From: Candidatus Azophilus lithoversatilis
GTDB taxonomy: Bacteria > Pseudomonadota > Gammaproteobacteria > Pseudomonadales > Azotimanducaceae
Direction: 5' to 3'
DNA length: 51,398 bases
NCBI GenBank assembly: GCA_028278675.1
Contig: JAQAJJ010000030.1
Coordinates: 1-51,398 of the forward strand
Shown here: one piece after another, positions 24,882 through 34,163 of the stretch
How positions within the stretch are numbered: the first letter of the stretch is position 1
Layout of the letters: every line of letters starts with the position of its first letter
Made by a program: the position numbers and the translations under genes
Notes under the pieces: model-generated
The model's input: only the letters and a program-made list of their open reading frames with translations
Database searches by the model: none
What the model was told of the DNA's origin: nothing

Positions 24882-27287
24882 ATTCCCAACAACTTCCGGT
24901 CCGCTGGCTGGCGGAGCAGGTCCATCGCGTCGGTGACCTTTACGCCTATCGGAGTGCGCCGACCCAAGGCGCCGAGGGCATCGCCACCCAACGCCGCTTG
25001 CAGAAGGACCGGCCAGACGGCTACCAAGTCGAGCTGGCAGTGCAAATGGACGTCAGTCTCGAAGGCGCGCGTTTCGAGCTTCGCGGACGGGTGGACGGCG
25101 TCAACCTCGATGCGGTGCCCGCCGTCGTCGAGGAGTTCAAGACCACGCGGGCGGATCCGGAACTGGCGCATCGACACGACGGCCCGGTGCATTGGGCTCA
25201 GGCCCGCCTCTATGCCGCCATGCTGGCTGCGGCGCACCCGAACCTGCGTGACTGGCATTTGCGCCTGCTGTATTGCCATCCGGACGACGTTCGGGTCCGG
25301 GTCTTCGAAGAGCGGCAAAGCGCCGCCGCTCTGAAGGCCTTTCTGGACGACACCTTAAACCGTTTCGCTGCCCGCATGGGGCAGTGGCGGGAGCACCAAG
25401 CGGCCCGCAATGCGTGGCTGGCGGAGCGGGACTTCCCCTACCCGCGCTACCGGCCCCATCAGCGCGCCGCAGCGCGGCGCTGCTACCAAGCCCTGCGGGC
25501 GGCGGAACCCCTTTTGCTCGAAGCGCCGACCGGCAGTGGCAAGAGCATGGCGGTGCTCTACGCGGCGCTGAAGAGCCTGCCGCAAACGGACGCATCGAAG
25601 CTGATCTTCCTAACCAGCCGCGGCACCGGTGCCGCCGCCGCCGAGGCGGCCTTGGATCGCATCGACGCCGCGTCCGGGCACATCCGCCGCATCACCTTGG
25701 CGGCGAAGGAGAAGCAGTGCCTAATGAGGCAATCCCCCAGACCGGCGGATGGGCGGTCGCAGGGCGCAAAAGGTGGCTTAAGTGGCAACCTGGACCCGCA
25801 ATCAGGAGAAAGAGCACAGGAAATGCCTTGTTCGGCGGACCAGTGCCCTTACGCCAAGGGCTATTTCGACAAGCGGCCCGACGCCGAGGCGGCGCTGCTC
25901 ACCGACCCGGCCATTACGCCCGAGCGGATCCGCGAAGTCGGGCGCAACCACGAAGTGTGCCCCTACGAACTGTCCTTGGACACCGCGCTCTGGTCCGATG
26001 TGGTGATCGGCGACTACAACTACGTCTTCGACCCCGTGGTCCGCCTGCGGCGCTTTGCCGACGGCAAGGACATCGACTTGCTGATCGATGAGGCCCACCA
26101 GTTGAGCGACCGTGCTGAGGAATCGTTGTCGGTTGTGCTCCGCCGCAGCGTATTCAAGGCGGCACTGACCGAACCGCTGCCGAAGCTGCTGGCCAAGCGC
26201 CTGCGCGCCATCGACCGTGCCCTGACCGCGTTGCGCCGCCAGCATGGCCATCCCGAGGAGGCCGTCATCGAGCGGCCGGCGGCGCTCACCCGCGCCGTTG
26301 AACGCTTCTCCGAGGCCCTGTTCAGCGATGAGGCGGCACTGGATGCCTTGCCGCGAACCCAAGCGGCCGCCTGGTCAGCCAATCGTTGGCAGAAGGGCGA
26401 ATCCTGGTGGCGTCCGCAGGCCTTTGTCCACTTGCTGCGCACCGACCGTTCCGACGTCACGGTGGCGCTGCGCTGCCTCGACGCCAGCGAGCACTTGAAG
26501 GAGAGCTTCGCCCGCTATCGAAGCAGCATCCTTTTTTCGGGAACCCTGTCGCCACGCCCTGCACGGCTTGGACCAAGCGCCCGCCGAACGGGCCGGCAGC
26601 CCGTTCGATTCCGAACAGGTCGCCGTGCTGCTCGTTACCGACATCAATACCTACTTCAACGGCCGACAGGCGTCCATGGCGCAGGTCGTCGATCTGGTTC
26701 AGGCGGTGGTGGAGGCTCATCCCGGGCACTACCTCCTGGCGTTTCCGTCCTATGGTTACCTCGGTGGCTTTGCCGAGGCCGTAACGGGACGCCTGGATGG
26801 ATTCCGCCTGCACTGCCAGGTGCCTGACATGGCGGATGGCCAGCGCACGGATTTCCTGAACGCCTTTGCCCACAGCGCTCCTCCTGCTTTGGCGGCCATC
26901 GTGCTCGGTGGCGTCTTTGCTGAATCGGTGGATTTCGCCGCCGCGCCGCTCCGCGGAGTGTTGGCCATCGGTGCCGGCTTGCCACCACCGACCTTGGCGC
27001 GAGCGAGCAAGGCGCGCTACTTCGACGCCAAATCCGGCAACGGCGTGGAAGTGGCGTACCGCCAGCCAGCCATGACCAAGGTGGCGCAGGTCGCTGGCCG
27101 CTTGCTGCGCTCGCCCAAGGACCGGGGCGTGATCTGCCTGATCGATCCACGCTTTGGCCACGAAGGCCATCAGCGTTTTTTTCCCAGCCACTGGCGTCCG
27201 CAAAAGGTGCCGGCCCGGCATGTGGGCACCACAGTGGCGAAGTTCTGGCAACAGCCGTGGCAAGCGCCTATCCTCTATGAGGAATAG
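24878..27287 (+). pseudogene. Nuclease-helicase of the DinG/Rad3 type, frameshifted and carrying an inserted repeat
   Basis: An Fe-S superfamily 2 helicase with an N-terminal PD-(D/E)XK domain (GRVDGVNLDAVPAVVEEFKTT, residues about 70-90). Walker A is EAPTGSGKS (about 217), DEAH is LLIDEAHQLSD (about 400), and Fe-S cysteines are seen in KQC, PCSADQCPY and HEVCPYE. Reading starts at TTG 24878, coupled to the VRR-NUC stop. Two lesions are visible. A 105-base in-frame insert of repeat A (25721-25825) lies between the first and second Fe-S cysteines. A frame change near 26553, just after FSGTLSP (motif IV/V region), leaves the C-terminal helicase half (from ALHGLDQAP) in another frame to 27287. 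It may be inactive, expressed by frameshifting, or a sequencing error. Confidence 0.75.
25721..25825 (+). repeat. Repeat family A, copy 3, in frame inside the helicase gene
   Basis: This 105-base segment begins CTAATGAGGCAAT and contains GGCGGTCGCAGGG, then TGGCAACCTGG and CCCGCAATCAGGAG. It aligns base for base with copy 2. It is a multiple of three and free of stops in the helicase frame, adding 35 residues (from LMRQSP to AQEM) between Fe-S cysteines that are normally much closer. The arm of the dyad has decayed (CCCCC for GCCTC). Confidence 0.75.
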
Positions 27288-27314
27288 GGGGACGCAACAA
27301 GCTGGAATCCTCGC

Positions 27315-28721
27315 ATGACGCTGCGCCGCACCAAGATCATTTGCACTATCGGCCCCGCCACGAGCAGCTATCCGGTGTTGGAACGGATGGCCAAGGCGGG
27401 CATGAACCTCGTGCGCCTGAACATGTCCCATGCCGACCACCGCGGCGCCGCCGAAGTCATTCAATGGATCCGCACCCTGAACCGCAAGGTGCGCGATCCG
27501 ATTTCGGTCATTCTCGACACCCAGGGGCCGGAAATTCGCACGGGCGATGTCAGCGAGCCGATGGATCTGCAGACCGGCCAAGTGGTGACTTTGTCGGTGC
27601 GTGGTGACGACGACGTGGAAACCTCGTCCATTCAGGTCAATTACCAAGAGTTGGCGGACATCGTTGAACCGGGCAACCGCATCACCGTGGACAACGGCCT
27701 CATCAATTTCGAAGTGCTCGAAACCCACGGCAAGCAGCTGGTCTGCCGGGTCATCGACGGCGGCTGGCTGGGCAGCAAGCGGCACGTCAACTTGCCCGGT
27801 GTGCGCATCAATTTGCCCGCCATCACCGCTAAGGACCGGGCCGACATCGAGTTCGGCCTGGAGCAAGAGGTGGACTACATCGCCCTGTCCTTCGTGCGCA
27901 CCGCCGAAGACGTCGAGCGCTTGCGATCGCTGATCGCGCAACAGGGGGCTCGGACGCTTATTTTGGCGAAGATCGAGGATCAGGAAGGCGTGTCCAACAT
28001 CCATGCCATTGCGCAAGCGGCGGACGGCGTAATGGTGGCGCGGGGGGATCTCGGCATCGAGACGGACATCGCTGACCTTCCCAATGTGCAACGCCGGATC
28101 GTTCACGCTTGCGCCCGTTGGGGCCGTCGCTGCATCGTCGCCACGCATCTGCTTGAGTCCATGATCGAAAACCCGATTCCCACCCGTGCCGAAGTTACCG
28201 ATGTCGCCAACGCCGTGTATGAAGGCGCAGATGCGGTGATGCTCTCCGGGGAGACCAGCATCGGCAAGCATCCGGTGCGTTGCGTTGAACAGCTCGTGCA
28301 GATCACGAAGGCCGCCGAACGCTATCCGGGCCTTGGCTATGAAAGCGATCTTGAGGCCGCGACCGACAAGCAGCAATTGGCGATCCACGCCGTCGCCCTA
28401 GCGGAATCCATCTACGCCGACGGCATCGTGGTCATTACCCGGCGTGGCATCACCGCCGATCTGGTCACCAACGCGCGGCCGCCTACGGTGCCCATCTATG
28501 CGTTCACCAACGACAGCCGCACCCGCCGGCGGCTGTTCCTCAATCGGGCCGTGACCGGCTTCCGCACGGAGTTCAGCCTTGAGCCGGAGAAGACCCTGCA
28601 GCGGGCCTTTGGCGTGCTGCGCGACCGACACGTACTCGGCGGCAACGCCAAGGTAGTGGTCATTTCCGATGTACTGGCCGGCGCCAAGACCGACGCCATT
28701 CAAATCCGCCAGATCGACTGA
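27315..28721 (+). CDS. pyk: Pyruvate kinase
   Basis: A 468-residue glycolytic enzyme that makes pyruvate and ATP from phosphoenolpyruvate and ADP. Conserved segments are TKIICTIGPATSS, RLNMSHADH, LDTQGPEIRTG, LILAKIEDQEG (catalytic Lys), MVARGDLGIE (Mg ligands) and DAVMLSGETSIGKHP. The C-terminal regulatory domain is complete. It starts at ATG 27315, 27 bases after the helicase end. The 28722-28998 space downstream contains repeat D and a GC-rich hairpin (GCCGCC...GGCGGC, about 28904-28932). Confidence 0.95.
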   Translation: MTLRRTKIICTIGPATSSYPVLERMAKAGMNLVRLNMSHADHRGAAEVIQWIRTLNRKVRDPISVILDTQGPEIRTGDVSEPMDLQTGQVVTLSVRGDDDVETSSIQVNYQELADIVEPGNRITVDNGLINFEVLETHGKQLVCRVIDGGWLGSKRHVNLPGVRINLPAITAKDRADIEFGLEQEVDYIALSFVRTAEDVERLRSLIAQQGARTLILAKIEDQEGVSNIHAIAQAADGVMVARGDLGIETDIADLPNVQRRIVHACARWGRRCIVATHLLESMIENPIPTRAEVTDVANAVYEGADAVMLSGETSIGKHPVRCVEQLVQITKAAERYPGLGYESDLEAATDKQQLAIHAVALAESIYADGIVVITRRGITADLVTNARPPTVPIYAFTNDSRTRRRLFLNRAVTGFRTEFSLEPEKTLQRAFGVLRDRHVLGGNAKVVVISDVLAGAKTDAIQIRQID

Positions 28722-28812
28722 ACTTGGCGACGAGGACACCAGGGGAAGCCAGGAAACTGCTGGCACGAATTTTGACCAAGGGAAGATGACATGCGATAGG
28801 GCGCATCGAGCC

Positions 28813-28905
28813 TAGTGTCCCGCAAATAAGTGGGTTTTAGGCGCTGGGCCGTTTGGGTTCCCGTGCAAGGGCCTTTCCGTTGCCGGAAAGGGCGACAACG
28901 CGGTG
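28813..28905 (+). repeat. Repeat family D, copy 1
   Basis: Begins TAGTGTCCCGCAAATAAG and contains GGCCGTTTGGGTTCCC and a CCTTTCCG-TTGC-CGGAAAGG hairpin, ending at GACAACGCGGTG. It matches 51231-51328 apart from a 5-base indel and a few substitutions. It lies between pyk and the TauE gene. No transposase is visible. Confidence 0.75.
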
Positions 28906-28998
28906 CCGCCGCCTTCGGCTTGCCGGAGGCGGCCTTGCACCATCACGCCCGCTAGGCTCCTCTGAGCTTTCAGGACTTGATCAGAGGCTCCCTGGACT

Positions 28999-29814
28999 TC
29001 AAATGCTCGCCCAGGCGGATTGCATCATGCGCAACGCCGCCATGATAAGCAGGATGCCGAACAGGCGGCGCAGGGCCGAGGCGTTGATTCGGCTGGCGAT
29101 CCAGACGCCCAGCGGCGCGGCGGCGACCGCGCCGGCAACGATCGCGGCAAAGCTTGGGAGGTGGACGTAGCCGAGCATGTATTGCGGCGCTGCGGCGATG
29201 GGTGGAGCGAAGATGATGTAGCCGAGGGCGCCGGCAGCCGCCAACGGCACCCCCAGGCTGCTCGAGGTGGCCGTGGCCCGGTGTACGGCCGTGTTGAAGT
29301 AGATCATGGTGGGCACCATGACGTTGCCGCCGCCAATGCCGGCAATGCCAGACACCAAGCCCCCGCCAAAGCCGATGCCGCCAGCGAGCGCCGGAGCGGG
29401 GAAACTTCGATGCGGATGCGGAGTCCAGCGAGTCAACATGACGACGGCGACCAGGCCTAGAAACAGGCCGATGAAGCCGCGGAAGATGGGCACGGGCAAC
29501 AAGGGCGCCAAGTACCCTGCGGCCGCGGCGCCCAGCGTCACGGGTGCCGCCCAGCGGCGCACGATCAGCCATTGCACCCGCCGAGCCCGCACTTGGGCGT
29601 AGGCTGCTGACAGGGAGGTGAACACAATGCAGGCCAACGAAGTGGCCACTGCCGCCGCGGTGCTGTGCGCCAAGGGCAAAATACCGGTCCAATCGAAGAG
29701 GATGATGAGCGCCGGAACGATGACGATGCCGCCGCCAATGCCCAACAGGCCACCGAGGAAACCGCTGAACAGGCCGACGCCAAGGCATAGGAAGGTGAAG
29801 AAAATCGGACTCAA
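28999..29814 (-). CDS. TauE/SafE-family sulfite exporter-like permease
   Basis: A 271-residue membrane protein with about eight hydrophobic segments and the family's repeated glycine signatures: GFLGGLLGIGGGIVIVPALI near the N-terminus and GLVSGIAGIGGGNVMVP in the second half. Members export sulfite, sulfonates or other anions; the substrate here is unknown. It is monocistronic. An imperfect inverted repeat (CTCTGA...TCAGAG, 28960-28990) just past its stop may act as terminator. Confidence 0.88.
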   Translation of the reverse strand: MSPIFFTFLCLGVGLFSGFLGGLLGIGGGIVIVPALIILFDWTGILPLAHSTAAAVATSLACIVFTSLSAAYAQVRARRVQWLIVRRWAAPVTLGAAAAGYLAPLLPVPIFRGFIGLFLGLVAVVMLTRWTPHPHRSFPAPALAGGIGFGGGLVSGIAGIGGGNVMVPTMIYFNTAVHRATATSSSLGVPLAAAGALGYIIFAPPIAAAPQYMLGYVHLPSFAAIVAGAVAAAPLGVWIASRINASALRRLFGILLIMAALRMMQSAWASI

Positions 29815-29871
29815 TTCGAGTAAAGTCGGTCGGTTACGTTGCGCAAGTCTAGTGAAGATGCTGCTGTGCTT

Positions 29872-30045
29872 CCACCCTACAAACGGAGACAGGTTAGTGA
29901 CTGGCCGGTCGTTCCTTCGGCGTCAGCGGCGCGCCATTCCTGGGCAAGCTGAAGGCTCCCACCCTACAAACGGAGACAGGTTAGTGACTGGCCGGTCGTT
30001 CCTTCGGCGCCAGCGGTGCGCTGCGCTGGGGCGAGTTAGGGGCTT
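29872..30045 (+). repeat. Repeat family C: tandem pair of 87-base units
   Basis: Two units with period 87 start at 29872 and 29959. Each contains CCACCCTACAAACGGAGAC, AGGTTAGTGACTGGCCGGTC and GTTCCTTCGGCG. Unit 1 is related to unit 2 by few substitutions until about 30020. Because 87 is a multiple of three, both GTG codons (29897 and 29984) are in the MORN gene frame. A related pair lies at 40315-40489. Confidence 0.75.
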
Positions 30046-30931
30046 TCAGGCGGCCTGCGTCTTGATTCTGATTGCCCTCGCCGCCGTGGCGCAGGCTCGT
30101 TCGATCCAGCTTGACAACGGCGACGTCTACGAAGGCGACTTGGTGGACGGTCTGCGCACCGGCAAAGGCGTTTACGTCTGGGCCAGCGGCAACCGCTACG
30201 AAGGCGAGTTCGTCGCCAACCAGATGCAGGGGCAGGGCAACTACACATGGGTCGATGGGCGCACCTACTCGGGCGAGTTCGTCGCCGACAGGCGTCACGG
30301 CGAAGGCGTGTTGACTTGGAGCAACGGCAACCGCTACGAAGGTCAATTCGAAGGCGATCGGATGCATGGCCAAGGCGTCTTCGCATGGAGCAACGGGGAC
30401 CGCTATGAGGGCACCTTCGTACGCGGCCGGCGCAGCGGACTCGGACGGTTCGACTGGGTCTCGGGCGACGGCTACGCGGGCCAATTCGTAAATGGCGAAC
30501 TGCATGGGCAGGGCCTGTTCACCTGGCCCAACGGCAATCGCTACCAAGGTGGCTTTGCGAACGACCAGCGCCATGGTTTGGGGGTGTTTCATTGGCGCGA
30601 CGGCACGATATTCCGCGGCCGGTTTCGAGCCAACAGGATGCATGGCCACGGCGTCAAGGAGCAGCCCGATGGAACCATGGAGCTGCAGCAGTGGACGGAC
30701 GGGCGGCTGCGGACGAGCAGGCCCCTGGTCGAGGACGAGCGCTGCCGCCTGCGTCTCCGGGACCGCTACTGGATGTTCACCAGCGAAAGCTGCGTAAACG
30801 GCTTGGCCCATGGCCGCGGGCGGGCCACCAGCTTGGATGGGGAACTGATCATCGCCGACGGCTACTTCGTGCTCGGCCACTTAGTGACGGGTGAGGCGCA
30901 GCCGATCTGGCTGCGCAGCCCTGTGCAGTGA
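29984..30931 (+). CDS. Exported MORN-repeat protein
   Basis: A 315-residue protein with an N-terminal signal-like segment (FQAACVLILIALAAVAQA, residues about 20-37) followed by eight MORN repeats of 23 residues (pattern YEGxFVxxxxHGxGVxxWxNGxR) over residues 45-225. A C-terminal domain of about 90 residues has two cysteines (DERCRL and SESCVNG). MORN proteins bind lipids or serve as scaffolds in some systems. The start GTG 29984 and its GGAGACAGG ribosome-binding site lie in the second repeat C unit; an earlier in-frame GTG (29897) would add 29 repeat-encoded residues. The stop overlaps the next gene (GTGA). Confidence 0.8.
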   Translation: MTGRSFLRRQRCAALGRVRGFQAACVLILIALAAVAQARSIQLDNGDVYEGDLVDGLRTGKGVYVWASGNRYEGEFVANQMQGQGNYTWVDGRTYSGEFVADRRHGEGVLTWSNGNRYEGQFEGDRMHGQGVFAWSNGDRYEGTFVRGRRSGLGRFDWVSGDGYAGQFVNGELHGQGLFTWPNGNRYQGGFANDQRHGLGVFHWRDGTIFRGRFRANRMHGHGVKEQPDGTMELQQWTDGRLRTSRPLVEDERCRLRLRDRYWMFTSESCVNGLAHGRGRATSLDGELIIADGYFVLGHLVTGEAQPIWLRSPVQ

Positions 30932-33114
30932 ACATTCCCGGCTTTCAGATTGAGCGCCGGCTGGGGCTTTCTGGGGGTGCGGAGCTTTACTTGGCCTCTC
31001 AGATCCACCCCTACAAGCGCATCGTTCTGGCCGTCGCGCGCAGGGGAGCGGCTGAGGCGCCTGAAGCGTTGCGAGAACTTGAGCGGCATCCGGCCCTCAA
31101 GGCAAACTTCCGACATCCGAACATTTTGCATGTCTACCGAGTGGGCGCTCACGCTGAGTGGCTCTACTTGGCGATGGAGTACATTGAGGGCGGTGACCTT
31201 AGCGAGAATTTGGCTTGGGGCATGAGCCTTGATCGGCTCATCAACGCCTTTTGCGACCTATGCGCCGCTCTGGACCATGCCCGCGGGAAGGGTCTTGCAC
31301 ATGGGCGGATCAGCGCCGCAAACATACTCTTCAGATCCCCAAGCGAAGTGGTTTTGGCGGGATATTGTTCAGTCGCCGTTGAATCTGATGAACGCGATCA
31401 ACGATTGCCGCAGGACGGGGCCAGCGCCGCTGATCATCGCGACGACCTCTTCGACTTGGCGCAGACCCTCTACCAGGCGTTGACGGGGGAAACGCACGGG
31501 CTGCTGCCCAGCGACGTCAACGGCCAAGCCAATGCCCCGGCGAAATTGCCCGGCTATTTCAAGACACTGCAGCCACTGCTCGACCAGGCTCTGGCGGTAG
31601 ATCCGAATCGGCGGTTCCAGAACGGCGCAGCGTTTCGGGAAGCCTTGAAGGCGGTGGCTCGCACTGGCGCCTTGGCAGATCTGTCCATCAAGACCGCCGC
31701 GGTCTCCAGCGAAGAAATACGGACTGTGGGTGAAGCTGCGGGACTGTCCTCGCGGGAGCCGATTCGCGACGAAGGGGGCGCCTTTGGACGTTCCGCCGGG
31801 TTCCCGCGTTGGCTGTTGGCAGCCGGTCTGGCCGCAGCGCTGATTGGCGGAGGCGTCTATCTGGTCGAGCGGCAGTCGTGGCGGTTGGTGGCGTTCATGG
31901 CGCAGATTGGCTTGGCCGAAGACCCCAATGTGCAGAGCGCTTGGGTAGCTGCCCAGGCACTCAGGGAAGATCCCCTGCAGAGCTTGGCCACCCTGGTGGC
32001 TAGCTATCGCCGCGTTGTGGAGCTCGACGCCACCCACGGCCAAGCCAAGCAAGCCATCGCCGGCTTGGCCGACCAATGGCGGCAGGACATTGTCCGAGCC
32101 TTGGCGCAAAACGATCTCGGCAGCGCCGAAGCCAAACTCAACGAAATGACGCTGGTGTTTCCAGATGACTACAGCTTGATGGACCTGGGACGCCAGGTCA
32201 ACAATCGGCGTGCGGCGGACACCCTGCTGGCCTCCACCCGGTCGCTGCTGCGCAGCCAGGGCATGTCGCGCATTCCGGCGGCCACCGTGGCCATTCAGGC
32301 CTACCAGGAAATCGTTCGGCTGGCGCCTGGACATCCCGCAGCGCTCGAGGAACTCGCCGCTTTGGCGGAGCACTACGCGGAACTCGCGCGGGAGGCAGCG
32401 GGCCAAGGTGATGTGGATGGCGCCATCGTGTATTTGGAACGGGCAGCCACTGCCGACGGCGGTCTGCCGATTTTGGGGGTGGTGCGTGAGGAGATTCAGC
32501 AGGCCAGCCGAGCCCGCAGCGCCATCCAGGAACTGCTTCAGCAAGCTGGTGCGCAGCGCGCCCGGGGCCTTCTCGTGCATCCGCCGGGGGGCAACGCCGC
32601 CGAGCTTTATCACCGGGTTTTGGCTACGGCTCCAGATAACGGCATCGCTCTGCAGGGCCTCAACGAGGTGACCTCGCAGTTGCTGAGCAAGGCCACCCGG
32701 ATGTTCGAAGGCGATGACTTGAGCGGGGTTGAGCGGCTGCTCGGCCAAGCTAGCGCGGCTGGCATCGAGGCCGCGGCGCTGCTTGAAATTCAGACCCGAC
32801 TCGACCTGGAAATCGAAGCCTTGGCAACGATCGGCCAGAAGCTCGAGGAGGCTGGCCGCCTGCTGGCACAGGGCTTCATCACTGAACCCCAGGAACACAA
32901 TGCCGTAGCGGTGCTGCGCGACGTTCAGCGGCTGGATCCCGGCAACGCCCGGGCTGATGAGTTGCTTGGCCAAGCTGCCGCCCGTCTTGCCGCAGTGGCC
33001 CAGGAGGCGTTCGCTGCAGGTTTGCCGGAGCCGGCCCGTCACTATCTGGACCTCGCGCTGACCGTGACGCCGGATCAAGGCGAATGGCGTTCGCTGCGGG
33101 AGTCCTGGCAATGA
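30928..33114 (+). CDS. Membrane-anchored pseudokinase with helical repeat domain
   Basis: A 728-residue protein. Residues 1-250 follow the serine/threonine kinase layout (GFQIERRLGLSGGAELYLA, LYLAMEYIEGGDLSENL, LAHGRISAANILF), but the catalytic residues are gone: the VAxK Lys position reads LAVAR, the HRD Asp motif reads HGRIS and DFG reads AGY. A membrane helix lies at about residues 291-310 (WLLAAGLAAALIGGGVYLV), followed by some 415 periplasmic residues with TPR-like helices (AIQAYQEIVRLAPGHPAAL, LYHRVLATAPDNGIALQGL). So it is probably a non-catalytic kinase-fold sensor or scaffold. It is coupled to the MORN gene (GTGA overlap), implying joint function. Confidence 0.8.
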   Translation: MNIPGFQIERRLGLSGGAELYLASQIHPYKRIVLAVARRGAAEAPEALRELERHPALKANFRHPNILHVYRVGAHAEWLYLAMEYIEGGDLSENLAWGMSLDRLINAFCDLCAALDHARGKGLAHGRISAANILFRSPSEVVLAGYCSVAVESDERDQRLPQDGASAADHRDDLFDLAQTLYQALTGETHGLLPSDVNGQANAPAKLPGYFKTLQPLLDQALAVDPNRRFQNGAAFREALKAVARTGALADLSIKTAAVSSEEIRTVGEAAGLSSREPIRDEGGAFGRSAGFPRWLLAAGLAAALIGGGVYLVERQSWRLVAFMAQIGLAEDPNVQSAWVAAQALREDPLQSLATLVASYRRVVELDATHGQAKQAIAGLADQWRQDIVRALAQNDLGSAEAKLNEMTLVFPDDYSLMDLGRQVNNRRAADTLLASTRSLLRSQGMSRIPAATVAIQAYQEIVRLAPGHPAALEELAALAEHYAELAREAAGQGDVDGAIVYLERAATADGGLPILGVVREEIQQASRARSAIQELLQQAGAQRARGLLVHPPGGNAAELYHRVLATAPDNGIALQGLNEVTSQLLSKATRMFEGDDLSGVERLLGQASAAGIEAAALLEIQTRLDLEIEALATIGQKLEEAGRLLAQGFITEPQEHNAVAVLRDVQRLDPGNARADELLGQAAARLAAVAQEAFAAGLPEPARHYLDLALTVTPDQGEWRSLRESWQ

Positions 33115-33129
33115 CCACACGGAAGTTGC

Positions 33130-33189
33130 GGAGTTTCGCGACAGCGAAGCTCCAAACGCACCCTCGGCTCCAAGGGAGGCGAGGGTGCG
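33130..33189. repeat. Repeat family B: two-hairpin element, copy 2
   Basis: Stem 1 pairs GGAGTTTCGC with GCGAAGCTCC around a GACA loop (33130-33153). Stem 2 pairs CGCACCCTCG (33157-33166) with CGAGGGTGCG (33180-33189). It is located directly after the pseudokinase gene and before the metallo-hydrolase gene. The stem 2 sequence is unlike the other copies, but fully paired. Confidence 0.75.
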
Positions 33190-33260
33190 CTGGAACTTGC
33201 TGGCCAAGGCTGGAGATATAGTATGCTTGCGCTCCCATTCAGTGGGGGCGCCATCATCCA

Positions 33261-34163
33261 ATGGCCACCAGCATACCCTTTCGACGCGAGTTGGACTTCT
33301 CCTACGGGGAGGTCAGCGAAGTAGCGCCGGGCGTTCGGCGCATCATTGCCGAAAATCCGAGCCCGTTTACGCTCTATGGCACGGGCACCTACATTCTTGG
33401 ATACGGAGAGGTGGCCATCATCGATCCAGGGCCAGCGGATGGCGCGCACATCGCAAAGCTGCTGGAGGCGCTTGAAGGTGAGACCATCAGCCACATTCTC
33501 GTCACCCACACGCACATGGACCACTCCCCCGGCTGCCGCCTTCTGCAGGCGCACACCGATGCCAAGTCCTACGCTTACGGTCCCCACGGCGCCGGCAAGC
33601 TGGAGCAGGGCGTCCCGGTCGAGGAGGGTGGCGACATGGACTTCGAGCCTGACGAATTGCTGCGAGACGGCGACGTGTTGACCGGCGGCACCTGGTCGGT
33701 GGAGTGCGTTTACACGCCGGGCCACACCTCGAACCACATGTGCTACCAGCTTCGAGAGTCCAAGGCCCTGTTCACTGGCGACCATGTCATGGGCTGGTCA
33801 ACCAGCATCATATCGCCGCCAGATGGTGACATGGGCGCCTACATCACCAGTCTTGAACGGCTGCTCGAACGCGATGACGCCGTGTACTGGCCCACCCACG
33901 GGCCCTGCATTGACGATCCAAAACCCCACGTTCGGGCGTTCGTCGAACACCGGCTGGCTAGGGAGCGGCAGATCATGGGCTGCGTCCGGCAGGGTGTGCA
34001 TCGCATCGAGGACATGGTGCCCATGATGTACACCGAATTGCCGGAATTCATGTATCCGGCGGCAGCCCGCAGTGTCCTGGCCTCCATGGAGCGCTTAGTT
34101 CACAACGGCGCCCTGAAGGCGGACGGGGACATTCAGTTGGATGCGGCCTATCAATTGGCCTGA
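33261..34163 (+). CDS. Metallo-beta-lactamase-fold hydrolase (LACTB2-like)
   Basis: A 300-residue MBL-fold protein. Metal ligands are plain: VTHTHMDHSPG (HxHxDH), TPGHTSNHMCY and LFTGDHVMGW, then WPTHGPCID. A C-terminal helical domain follows (RQIMGCVRQGVHRIEDMVPMMY), as in LACTB2-like and related RNase Z-like hydrolases. Substrate unknown. The stop overlaps the end of the convergent histidine kinase gene by 13 bases. Confidence 0.9.
   Translation: MATSIPFRRELDFSYGEVSEVAPGVRRIIAENPSPFTLYGTGTYILGYGEVAIIDPGPADGAHIAKLLEALEGETISHILVTHTHMDHSPGCRLLQAHTDAKSYAYGPHGAGKLEQGVPVEEGGDMDFEPDELLRDGDVLTGGTWSVECVYTPGHTSNHMCYQLRESKALFTGDHVMGWSTSIISPPDGDMGAYITSLERLLERDDAVYWPTHGPCIDDPKPHVRAFVEHRLARERQIMGCVRQGVHRIEDMVPMMYTELPEFMYPAAARSVLASMERLVHNGALKADGDIQLDAAYQLA

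Noticed and set aside
26457-28388. A 643-codon minus-strand frame opposite helicase and pyruvate kinase
   Set aside because: It is antisense to two well-recognised genes and has no motifs.
31369-33261. A 630-codon minus-strand frame opposite the pseudokinase gene
   Set aside because: Composition is that of a shadow frame in GC-rich DNA; the plus-strand product has clear kinase-like and membrane features.
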